Positions 1 to 6,069 of a stretch of 6,071 nt of DNA are shown piece after piece (positions within the stretch are counted from its first letter, which is position 1; each line of letters starts with the position of its first letter). The notes beneath the pieces are model-generated. The model had not been told where the DNA came from. It saw nothing but the letters and a program-made list of their open reading frames with translations, and searched no databases. Position numbers and translations under genes: made by a program. The DNA comes from an uncultured Fidelibacterota bacterium (lineage in GTDB: Bacteria; Marinisomatota; Marinisomatia; Marinisomatales; TCS55). The stretch spans positions 1 to 6,071 of the forward strand of contig CAJWTA010000070.1 of NCBI GenBank assembly GCA_913046805.1, written 5' to 3'.

Positions 1-605
1 ACAGAGTGACACATCATATCATTCAATACACCACCTCCTTGAAGCGATCCTTCCCAAAACCATGGCATGTGGGGACCACTGTGTTCTTCTGCTGCTCTAG
101 CTAAATAGGGTCTCCCAGTGGTTGAGGCTCCACGTGCCCAAATAATTTCTTTACCTCTGGTTATTGATGGTGAAAATACTTGATTTTCAAGATAGCCGTC
201 TAATAGCCCTACGCTTTGAGTAAGCTCTAAAACCTTTTTTGCCTCATGATAGTTTCTACCCAATGGCTTTTCGCACGTCACACCAATCAGCTCTCCTTTG
301 TTTGTTGATATAGCACTAGCTATCTCTTCAAAAGTATCAATTCTTGCAAAATTTGGAGAGCATATCCATAAAGCATCTATATCTGGATCCGCTATCATTT
401 CTGTGATTGAATCGTATGCTTTAGCATTATTGCCGACACCAATTGTTCGCGCAAGATTAGCAGATTCTTCAGCTGATTTTTTAGTTCGAGACATAATGCC
501 GACCACATCAACATTTCTAACCCCTATCAAGGACTGAATATGGAACCTGGTTATAAAACCTCCACCAATAAATCCTACACCAAGGTGCTTGTTATTTTTT
601 AACAC
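1..605 (-). CDS. Gfo/Idh/MocA family NAD(P)-dependent oxidoreductase, cytoplasmic (3' end cut by window edge)
   Basis: The reading frame runs unbroken from a GTG (605-603) to the window edge, giving the first 201 residues. Seen: an N-terminal Rossmann nucleotide-binding motif GVGFIGGGFI (residues 9-18), the family motif CEKPLG with E112-K113-P114 (Lys is the usual catalytic or cofactor-contacting residue), and near the break GGGVLNDMMCHS with D196 and H200 in the D-x3-H arrangement of the active site. There is no signal peptide, so it should act in the cytoplasm. Family members oxidise or reduce a hydroxyl/keto group on sugars, inositols or related compounds; the substrate cannot be told here. 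The GTG overlaps the TAG of the upstream transporter by one base (TAGTG), with GGGGG four bases before it, which supports translational coupling. The C-terminal part of the substrate domain lies outside the window. The family is certain; the exact function is unknown. Confidence 0.9.
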   Translation of the reverse strand, partial: MLKNNKHLGVGFIGGGFITRFHIQSLIGVRNVDVVGIMSRTKKSAEESANLARTIGVGNNAKAYDSITEMIADPDIDALWICSPNFARIDTFEEIASAISTNKGELIGVTCEKPLGRNYHEAKKVLELTQSVGLLDGYLENQVFSPSITRGKEIIWARGASTTGRPYLARAAEEHSGPHMPWFWEGSLQGGGVLNDMMCHS

Positions 606-1816
606 TATACCCCCTTTAAATCTTCTTCAGTTACTTTTGGATCATCTCTAAAAAATGCTAAAAAGATAAGGCCCATAATAATACACATAATCGCAGGAAC
701 CATAAAAAATTGCCACCAGATTGTTTCTCCATTTGGAGTTTTAAAAGTATCCCAAATATAACCAGTAAATAGTGTTCCAATATAATTACCCATGCCCCAG
801 GTAGCGAATATGAACAATGCTTGTGCAGATGCACGCATATCATCCGTTGCTTTTTTATTGGTATAAATATTTCCAGTTACCATGAAAAAAGCGTAGCCAA
901 ATCCATGCAACGAGAGAGCAGCAACAATTATTGGCAAGCTAGGAATCATGAAAAGTATGTATCTCAATGGCCATGCCATTATTCCTATGAACATCGTCCA
1001 TCTTACCCCAATTTTTCTAATAGCAATATGCAATAAGAAGGTCAGAACCAATACCTCTGAAATCTGAGCAACGGTTTTGGTTGCTGTGAGCCAAGCTTCC
1101 GTAGCTCCCATATCCAAAAGAAACGGCCCAGTTGGGATATAATAGAATTGCATTTCTGTGGTTACCACAAAAGCTACAAGCATAAATATCAAAAAATTTC
1201 TGTCTTTCAACATGCTGAATGCTTTAATAAATGCCAAGGGGTCTTGAGAGTTCTTGATTGGCTCAGTCTTGGGAAGAGAAAAGCTGTAAATTCCCATAAT
1301 TGCAGAAACAACAGCTGCTATTAGAAGCAAATCGCTCATACCGGACAAATTTTCAGTTTGCCAATTTGTTCGAATGAACGTTACGATCCAGCCAATTGCA
1401 ATCCAGCCGATAGCACCCCATACCCTAATTTTACCAAATTCTTCATCAGCATTACCTAAATGTCGAAAGCAAATTGAGTTTGTTAATACCAATGTTGGTG
1501 CATACAATAAACAGTGCGCCATCATGTACCACCACATAGGCACAAACTCGGTTTGAATAGATGTTTGATAAAGAAGAAAACCGCCGATTAAATGTGCAAT
1601 GCCAAGGAATTGCTGGGATTGCATTAGTCTGTCTGCTACTTGTCCTCCAATAAAGGGAGCAAGTATACAAGCCAGCCACATGCAGCCATAGATTCCAGCA
1701 ATTTCTGTTCCGCTGAATCCAATTTTTTCAAGATGAGCTCCTAATGCGGTTGTCCATGCTCCCCAGATTGCATACTGAAGAAACATCATAATGGAAAAGC
1801 GTACTTTATTTGTCAT
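605..1816 (-). CDS. MFS transporter, nucleoside:H+ symporter (NupG/XapB-like) family
   Basis: A 403-aa integral membrane protein of the length usual for a 12-helix major facilitator. Seen: the N-terminal FLQYAIWGAWTTALGAHL segment (12-29), a motif-A-like GGQVADR loop between helices 2 and 3 (57-63), RVWGAIGWIAIGW (131-143), a hydrophilic central loop around 182-206, LHGFGYAFF (303-311), and a charged C-terminal tail. These resemble the nucleoside:H+ symporter group of MFS proteins (NupG/XapB relatives), which imports substrates with protons across the cytoplasmic membrane. Homologues next to Gfo/Idh/MocA genes are often sugar-utilisation carriers, so a nucleoside substrate should not be assumed; a sugar or glycoside is an equal or better guess. 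It starts 12 bases after the upstream oxidoreductase stop. I see no Shine-Dalgarno sequence before the ATG, so it may depend on coupling. Its stop overlaps the next gene. Confidence 0.88.
   Translation of the reverse strand: MTNKVRFSIMMFLQYAIWGAWTTALGAHLEKIGFSGTEIAGIYGCMWLACILAPFIGGQVADRLMQSQQFLGIAHLIGGFLLYQTSIQTEFVPMWWYMMAHCLLYAPTLVLTNSICFRHLGNADEEFGKIRVWGAIGWIAIGWIVTFIRTNWQTENLSGMSDLLLIAAVVSAIMGIYSFSLPKTEPIKNSQDPLAFIKAFSMLKDRNFLIFMLVAFVVTTEMQFYYIPTGPFLLDMGATEAWLTATKTVAQISEVLVLTFLLHIAIRKIGVRWTMFIGIMAWPLRYILFMIPSLPIIVAALSLHGFGYAFFMVTGNIYTNKKATDDMRASAQALFIFATWGMGNYIGTLFTGYIWDTFKTPNGETIWWQFFMVPAIMCIIMGLIFLAFFRDDPKVTEEDLKGV
610..617 (-). promoter_or_regulatory. Shine-Dalgarno-like site for the GTG-started oxidoreductase
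   Basis: On the minus strand AAAGGGGG lies inside the last codons of the transporter gene, followed by TATA and then the GTG at 605. It supports the GTG as the true start. No other in-frame start precedes the Rossmann motif, which begins only eight residues in. Confidence 0.55.
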
Positions 1817-1828
1817 TACAATATAATG

Positions 1829-3436
1829 CTAAATTAATTTTCTGTTTTTTGCATCATATTCAACACGTCTACCAGTTAAATAGGATTCAGTTGCCATGGC
1901 ACATGCAACTGCTTCGTGGTATGCAACATCGATGTTGCATCTTGGCTGTGTGCCTCCTCGAATAGAGTCTAGCCAGTCTTTTACATGAAGATGGGTTGGG
2001 TCAACTCGCTTGCCATCTCGATACGTATATAGAAGACCTTTGTTAGCAAAATATTTTGACGTTGCTGAGGTAACACCATCAATATCTTTAGACCCAGGTG
2101 AGTAGGTTAATATTGGATAGCTTGGATTTATCATGCCATTTTTTAGTCTTTCCTTATATTGGGTTGAAAGTTCATCAGCAGTAACGGCAAATCCATGAAT
2201 CGATCCACCGCCACTTTGACCGCCCATTTGCATTGTTGCGTCATGACCCATGATTCTATTTCCCCTTGGATTAGCGCTCGAAAGCGTTGCGCTATAAAGT
2301 AAGGTCAATCCACCATCTTTATGATCTGGATATTCAAATGTTGCATTCCAAACATCTGGAACATCTCTCCCGTCTTTGTAAAAATAGACGCCTCCCGTAG
2401 ATGAGGCATATTTTGGTATTCCAATGTCCATGATTTGGTTGATTGCATCAAAGTCATGCGATAAAAGATCGCCAGATAGACCTGTTCCATAATCATACCA
2501 ACAACGCCATCTAAAAAATCTTTTTAACGCTTCTTCTCCAAATGGAATCTTATTTGGTGATGGCTCTTGAAATGTTTCCCAGTCAATTGTTTTGGCATTT
2601 CCTTTGGGGTGTATATTCCACACCCATGCACCCCAAGGCGAATTACGATTGGTTGCAATTTCAACTAAGTTAACGGGGCCTAACAGTCCTTGCCTATATA
2701 TCTGTTTAGCCTTTTCATTTGCTTCAACCTGTCGATTTTGATGTCCCAATTGAAATGTGATACCGGTCTCCTTAACAACGTCATGAACTTCTACGGCCTC
2801 ATCAAATGTCCTAGTTAAACCTTTTTCACAATACACATGCTTACCTGCTTTGGCTGCATCTATTACAATTTTAGCGTGCCAGTGATCAGGTGTTGCTACA
2901 ATAACAGCATCGATCTCTTCATCTGCTAGTAGATCTTGATAGCGCCGATATTTTTTAGCTGTAGCTTGAGGTTTTCCACCGGGCCTGGTTTCATTTTTTG
3001 ATGCATCGATTCCTTGATCCGCTCTTATTTCAAATAAATCCGAAACTCCTACCAACGAGCAATTTAGATCTTCTTGCGTCATAAAAGTTTCAAATTGCTT
3101 ATCAAGTTTATTTTTTTGAGCATTTTCGGAAGCTTTATTTGTCCAGCCTGTAGTTGCAAAACCTGCTCCTCTGACAAGGTGTCCTCCGCGACCTCCGTAT
3201 CCTATCACTCCAATATTTAAATGACGCGTATTTGAAAGAGACTTGACAGCTGCTGGAGGCTTTTTTTCTTTGACAAGACTTGAAAGAAGGTTTGATTTTT
3301 TAATTTTATCTCGGCGAATCTTTTGCCAAAGATTTAACAAAAAAAATCCCGCTACTGGGACACCGGCGAGGCCTTTGATTAGGTCCCGACGCTCAAGATT
3401 TGTTTTATCCTTTTTTTGATCCATTTTAGCCATCAT
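1829..3436 (-). CDS. Tat-exported Gfo/Idh/MocA family oxidoreductase
   Basis: A 535-aa protein. The N-terminus carries a twin-arginine motif ERRDLIK (R16, R17) followed by a hydrophobic stretch (about 22-37) and then basic residues (QKIRRDKIKK). This indicates Tat export, either to the periplasm or as a membrane-anchored protein, as no clear AxA cleavage site is seen. The Rossmann motif is GVIGYGGRGG (76-85). TPDHWH (182-187) and VYCEKGLT (201-208) follow, with E204-K205-G206 in place of the more usual EKP. The active-site segment is GDLLSHDFD (322-330), with D323 and H327. Tat export fits proteins that fold around NAD(P) before transport, as in glucose-fructose oxidoreductase. Probable role: redox change of a sugar-like substrate outside the cytoplasm. 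Two adjacent ATGs (3436 and 3433) are possible starts; the second has the better spacing from GGAG. It sits 9 bases after the DoxX gene. Confidence 0.9.
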   Translation of the reverse strand: MMAKMDQKKDKTNLERRDLIKGLAGVPVAGFFLLNLWQKIRRDKIKKSNLLSSLVKEKKPPAAVKSLSNTRHLNIGVIGYGGRGGHLVRGAGFATTGWTNKASENAQKNKLDKQFETFMTQEDLNCSLVGVSDLFEIRADQGIDASKNETRPGGKPQATAKKYRRYQDLLADEEIDAVIVATPDHWHAKIVIDAAKAGKHVYCEKGLTRTFDEAVEVHDVVKETGITFQLGHQNRQVEANEKAKQIYRQGLLGPVNLVEIATNRNSPWGAWVWNIHPKGNAKTIDWETFQEPSPNKIPFGEEALKRFFRWRCWYDYGTGLSGDLLSHDFDAINQIMDIGIPKYASSTGGVYFYKDGRDVPDVWNATFEYPDHKDGGLTLLYSATLSSANPRGNRIMGHDATMQMGGQSGGGSIHGFAVTADELSTQYKERLKNGMINPSYPILTYSPGSKDIDGVTSATSKYFANKGLLYTYRDGKRVDPTHLHVKDWLDSIRGGTQPRCNIDVAYHEAVACAMATESYLTGRRVEYDAKNRKLI

Positions 3437-3440
3437 CTTT

Positions 3441-3447
3441 CTCCTTT
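3441..3447 (-). promoter_or_regulatory. Shine-Dalgarno site AAAGGAG for the Tat-exported oxidoreductase
   Basis: On the minus strand AAAGGAG overlaps the TAA stop of the DoxX gene. It lies 4 bases before the first ATG (3436) and 7 bases before the second (3433). The usual spacing of 5-9 favours the second ATG, which would shorten the protein by one residue. Confidence 0.7.
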
Positions 3448-3940
3448 AATTTTTTTGTTCATTAGTTAGGAAGCGATCAATTCCTAGATACTGACTTGTA
3501 GGAAAACTATAAAGTATCCATAGAGCACATGCTTCTATCAAATTTTTGTTTACAACAATATAACTTCCTTCATTTGGTTTGCCATATTCAAGCCCCACAA
3601 GAGGTGGTGCGAAAAGGTAATACATCAATATAAATCCCATACCAACTAAAGAACCATATTTACTAAATAATCCAAACATCAAGGAAACCCCTACTAATGT
3701 AAGTCCCCACATATTGACGTAGTCAGAGATAGTAAGAAGCGTTGGGTTTGAAACTATAGTTTTAGCGAGACCTGAAAAAATCCATTTTGAATCCAAAAGA
3801 TATGCTGCAGAAGACCAATAGGGATTTAGTAATTTAGAAATTCCTTCATAGAGAAAATGCCAACCAATTAAAAACCTTAAAGTAACTAGACCATAAAATT
3901 GATACTGGTTCGTTTTAATTGATGGATTTAATGTATTCAT
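3446..3940 (-). CDS. DoxX family integral membrane protein
   Basis: A 164-aa protein with four predicted membrane segments: about 15-33, 74-92, 95-112 and 133-147. The first carries the DoxX-like pattern RFLIGWHFLYEGISKLL (22-38), with a conserved-looking E32-G33 and K36. The loop between helices 1 and 2 is long (about 40-72). DoxX/DoxD relatives are small cytoplasmic-membrane proteins. DoxD is a subunit of archaeal thiosulfate:quinone oxidoreductase, but most bacterial members have no proven reaction. As the first gene of this operon, 9 bases before an exported oxidoreductase, it may pass electrons to the quinone pool or otherwise serve that enzyme; this is inference from position only. The ATG has GGGAG six bases upstream, and the candidate promoter and inverted repeat lie just before it. 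Confidence 0.85.
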   Translation of the reverse strand: MNTLNPSIKTNQYQFYGLVTLRFLIGWHFLYEGISKLLNPYWSSAAYLLDSKWIFSGLAKTIVSNPTLLTISDYVNMWGLTLVGVSLMFGLFSKYGSLVGMGFILMYYLFAPPLVGLEYGKPNEGSYIVVNKNLIEACALWILYSFPTSQYLGIDRFLTNEQKN

Positions 3941-3946
3941 TTCTCT

Positions 3947-3951
3947 CTCCC
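3947..3951 (-). promoter_or_regulatory. Shine-Dalgarno site GGGAG for the DoxX gene
   Basis: On the minus strand GGGAG is followed by AGAGAA and then the ATG at 3940, a spacing of six bases. It fixes the start of the first gene of the minus-strand operon. Confidence 0.65.
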
Positions 3952-3966
3952 TTATTAAATTGAATC

Positions 3967-3981
3967 GTTCTAAAATAGAAC
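3967..3981. repeat. Perfect inverted repeat GTTCTA-AAA-TAGAAC, candidate operator
   Basis: Two perfect 6-bp arms are separated by three bases, 26 bases upstream of the DoxX start. The repeat covers the proposed -10 box of the minus-strand promoter, a typical place for a repressor to bind. It is also AT-rich and short, so chance or a weak 5'-leader hairpin remain possible. No regulator gene is present in the window. Confidence 0.4.
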
Positions 3982-3999
3982 TATAAAGAATAACGGCAA
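3972..3999 (-). promoter_or_regulatory. Candidate sigma-70-like promoter for the DoxX-oxidoreductase-MFS operon
   Basis: On the minus strand TTGCCG (3999-3994) and TATTTT (3977-3972) are separated by 16 bases, each matching the -35 and -10 consensus at four of six positions. Transcription would begin near 3965, leaving a leader of about 25 bases. An alternative pair further upstream is TTGATT (4016-4011) and TATTCT (3992-3987), with an 18-base spacer. The sequence is very AT-rich, so neither choice is secure. Confidence 0.3.
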
Positions 4000-4047
4000 A
4001 CCGATCTATAAATCAAGAAACAATTTATTATTTTTTTAAGTCGATCA

Positions 4048-4076
4048 TTGATAAGCGTTAAAAAAGACAGTATTTT
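4048..4076 (+). promoter_or_regulatory. Candidate sigma-70-like promoter for the M24 peptidase-cysteine dioxygenase operon
   Basis: TTGATA (4048-4053) matches the -35 consensus at five of six positions. It lies exactly 17 bases before TATTTT (4071-4076), which matches the -10 at four of six. The start of transcription would fall near 4083, giving a leader of only about 20 bases before the TTG start codon. Confidence 0.45.
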
Positions 4077-4102
4077 CTTTAATCATATAGAATTAGATAA
4101 GA

Positions 4103-5548
4103 TTGCAAATAAAAAAAATATTATATAAGCGGGTAGCTATTTTATGCTTATCCTTCGCTAGTGTAAACACTCAGCAAAATTTCCAGATAGATTTCCCTCC
4201 GGAAGAATTTCAACAACGTTGGGATTCCGTTTACAGTAGAATAGGTAGCAACGCTGTTGCTGTTATTCAAGGATTTTCGCAGCCAAATGGCTTTGTTATG
4301 CCTCGTCAAACAAATACTTTTTACTATCTTTCAGGAATAGAGACTCCCCATGCTTATTTACTACTTGATGGTCGAACAAAAAAAACAACTTTATATCTAC
4401 CACCAGCAAACAAAAAATTAGAAAAAAGTGAAGGAAAATTGCTCAGCTCAGAGGACGGACCACTTTTGAGAAAATTAGTTGGTGTAGACAGCGTCAAACC
4501 TGTTGATGAAATGACAAAAAATTTTCCACCAGATTTAAAGAAGAAAGACATCATCTATACAATGTTTTCACCTGCAGAAGGTCAAGGTCAAACTCGACAT
4601 GTGCTTGAGGTTGCAAATGCATTAATTTCAAAAGATTATTGGGATGGACGTGTAAGTAGAGAAAGTAGACTGGTCGAACTCTTGAAATCTCGCAATCCTA
4701 AAAATAAAATTGAAGACCTAACGCCTGTAATTGATCAACTTAGAAGTGTAAAAAGTAAAAACGAAATATCGCTCATAAGACGAGCTTCTCAGTTGGCTGG
4801 CCTTGGTATGATTGAGGCAATAAAAAGTACAGAGGAAGGTTTTTGGGAATATCAACTAGATGGGGTTGCCAGGTACGTTTTTCTCATCAATGGCTCTAAA
4901 ATGGAGGCATACAGATCTATCACTGCATCTGGAACTAATAATATAAGAAATGGGCATTATTTCCGCAATAACAGTCAATTGAAAAACGGTGATCTTGTTT
5001 TAATGGATTATGCTCCAGATTTTAGATATTATGTAAGTGATATTGCTAGAATGTGGCCAGTTAGTGGTACCTATCAGCCCTGGCAAAGAGAATTGCTTCA
5101 GGTTATTTTAGAGTATAGGAACACCATTCTAGATATTCTCAGGCCAGGAATTACAGCCGATCAAGTTTTAGAAGAGGCAAGAGAGCAAATGAAGCCCTTT
5201 ATGCGAAAATATCAATTCTCAAAAAATATATATAGAAAAGCAGCAGAAAAAATGATTGCGACTGGAGGCGGTGTTTTGTCCCATCCTGTAGGATTGGCAG
5301 TTCACGATAAAGGCACCTACAAAGATGGACCACTAAAAGTTGGACATGTTTTTTCAGTTGATCCACAAATGCGAGTTCCTGAGGAAAATTTATATTTACG
5401 CTATGAAGATACAATTGTAATAACTGAAGAAGGAATGGAGAATTTCACAGACTTTTTACCATCCGAATTAAATGAACTTGAGGATCTTGTAAAAGAAAAA
5501 GGAATACTTCAGACTTTAACCCCAGATTCAATGAGGTGGAATTACTAA
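4103..5548 (+). CDS. Exported M24 family metallopeptidase, Xaa-Pro aminopeptidase (aminopeptidase P)-like
   Basis: A 481-aa protein in two parts: an N-terminal AMP_N-like domain (about 30-170, with TNTFYYLSGIETPHAYLLLD at 71-89 characteristic) and a C-terminal creatinase-fold M24 domain (about 215-455). By comparison with E. coli PepP, the metal ligands are D302 (LVLMDYAP), D313 (VSDIAR), H394 (LSHPVGLAVHD) and E435 (LRYEDTIVIT); H401 matches the substrate-binding His, seven residues after H394 as in PepP. The fourth ligand, normally Glu in an EPG motif, is D420 in FSVDPQ. Members release an N-terminal residue preceding proline. Residues 4-24 look like a Sec signal peptide (KKILYKR, then VAILCLSFASV), so the enzyme probably acts in the periplasm. 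The TTG start is forced: an in-frame TAG lies at 4094-4096, and the next in-frame ATG falls inside the domain. No strong Shine-Dalgarno precedes it. Confidence 0.9.
   Translation: MQIKKILYKRVAILCLSFASVNTQQNFQIDFPPEEFQQRWDSVYSRIGSNAVAVIQGFSQPNGFVMPRQTNTFYYLSGIETPHAYLLLDGRTKKTTLYLPPANKKLEKSEGKLLSSEDGPLLRKLVGVDSVKPVDEMTKNFPPDLKKKDIIYTMFSPAEGQGQTRHVLEVANALISKDYWDGRVSRESRLVELLKSRNPKNKIEDLTPVIDQLRSVKSKNEISLIRRASQLAGLGMIEAIKSTEEGFWEYQLDGVARYVFLINGSKMEAYRSITASGTNNIRNGHYFRNNSQLKNGDLVLMDYAPDFRYYVSDIARMWPVSGTYQPWQRELLQVILEYRNTILDILRPGITADQVLEEAREQMKPFMRKYQFSKNIYRKAAEKMIATGGGVLSHPVGLAVHDKGTYKDGPLKVGHVFSVDPQMRVPEENLYLRYEDTIVITEEGMENFTDFLPSELNELEDLVKEKGILQTLTPDSMRWNY
5533..5538 (+). promoter_or_regulatory. 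Shine-Dalgarno site GAGGTG deciding the cysteine dioxygenase start
   Basis: GAGGTG fits the canonical anti-Shine-Dalgarno complement and lies nine bases before the ATG at 5548. It overlaps the upstream GTG at 5536, which argues against that GTG as the start. A second in-frame ATG at 5551 has a longer spacing of twelve bases. Confidence 0.65.
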
Positions 5549-6069
5549 TGATGGACAAATTGATAAATGAAATGAAAAAACTATCTGAATTTGATTTTCC
5601 AGATGAAGAAGTTTATGGTCTACTCGAGAACTCAACTTTACCAAAAAAAGACATAAAAGATTACATTCATTACGATAAAGCAAAGTATACAAGACACCTT
5701 ATTTATAGAGACAGCTTGTTTGAGCTTTTGTTGATGTGTTGGAAGCCTGGACAAAAGGCACCCGTACATGGTCATGAAGGTGAAAAATGTTTTATGCGAG
5801 TTGAAGAAGGATCTTTGTTGTTTACAAACTACACCCTTGAATCAACCCAGCCGTTACGCTTGAATATGGTAGACTCTATTAGAGGGGAGTCCGGTTTTCT
5901 TGATGGTCCAGCAGATCTTCATTCTGTTGAGAATATTTATTCACAAAACGCTATTACTTTTCATCTCTACGCAAAACCGTATCATGAGTGCGATGTGTAC
6001 GATATTAAATCAGGGAGTATTTATCGTAAGAAGCTCGTTTACGATACTATGTTTAAAAAACCTTGTTAG
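5548..6069 (+). CDS. Cysteine dioxygenase type I (Arg-type thiol dioxygenase)
   Basis: A 173-aa cupin-fold protein of roughly the usual length for cysteine dioxygenase, which uses Fe(II) and O2 to turn L-cysteine into cysteine sulfinate in the cytoplasm. Seen (numbering from the ATG at 5548): YTRHL with Y47 and R49, matching rat Y58 and R60, where Arg binds the substrate carboxylate; VHGHEGEKC with iron ligands H74 and H76 and C81 (rat H86, H88, C93); LHSVEN with the third ligand H125 (rat H140); and FHLYAKPY with H139 and Y141 (rat H155, Y157). The Arg separates it from Gln-type 3-mercaptopropionate dioxygenases. C81 and Y141 are the pair that forms a thioether crosslink in mammalian enzymes. 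The ATG overlaps the peptidase stop by one base (TAATG), implying coupled translation. A longer form from GTG 5536 would add four residues. The stop lies two bases before the window end, so any terminator is unseen. Confidence 0.9.
   Translation: MMDKLINEMKKLSEFDFPDEEVYGLLENSTLPKKDIKDYIHYDKAKYTRHLIYRDSLFELLLMCWKPGQKAPVHGHEGEKCFMRVEEGSLLFTNYTLESTQPLRLNMVDSIRGESGFLDGPADLHSVENIYSQNAITFHLYAKPYHECDVYDIKSGSIYRKKLVYDTMFKKPC

Larger units (their letters stand above)
3941..4102. other. Divergent intergenic region between the two operons
   Basis: This is the only sizeable gap in the window: 162 AT-rich bases separating the two divergent transcription units. It must contain the control sites for both. 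Besides the listed promoter candidates and inverted repeat, I see a T-run (4031-4037) and an A-run (4060-4065). I found no small ORF, RNA gene or terminator in it. Confidence 0.7.

Noticed and set aside
298..537. Plus-strand open frame of 79 codons
   Set aside because: It lies wholly antisense to the partial Gfo/Idh/MocA gene, which has clear family motifs over the same bases. The same applies to the short frames at 658-843, 821-1036, 1374-1556, 1452-1679, 2305-2496, 4354-4554 and 5199-5414, which are shadows of recognised genes.
605..1816. Calling the MFS gene nupG or a nucleoside transporter outright
   Set aside because: Family resemblance is clear, but the neighbours are sugar-type oxidoreductases with no nucleoside catabolic genes, so the substrate and gene symbol are not supported.
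3994..4003. CGG-CAAA-CCG short inverted repeat as an operator
   Set aside because: The arms are only three bases and do not extend, so it is too weak to call.
4048..4061. FNR/CRP-like site TTGAT-AAGC-GTTAA
   Set aside because: The left half fits TTGAT but the right half matches only three of five bases. In such AT-rich sequence this is expected by chance, and the same TTGATA is better explained as a -35 box.
4103..4171. Lipoprotein signal on the M24 peptidase
   Set aside because: The Cys at residue 15 is preceded by AIL, and a Leu at -1 does not fit the lipobox, which needs Gly, Ala or Ser there.
5536..5550. GTG at 5536 as the cysteine dioxygenase start
   Set aside because: It overlaps the GAGGTG Shine-Dalgarno site that sits nine bases before the ATG at 5548. 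The ATG gives a compact TAATG overlap and is the better start.
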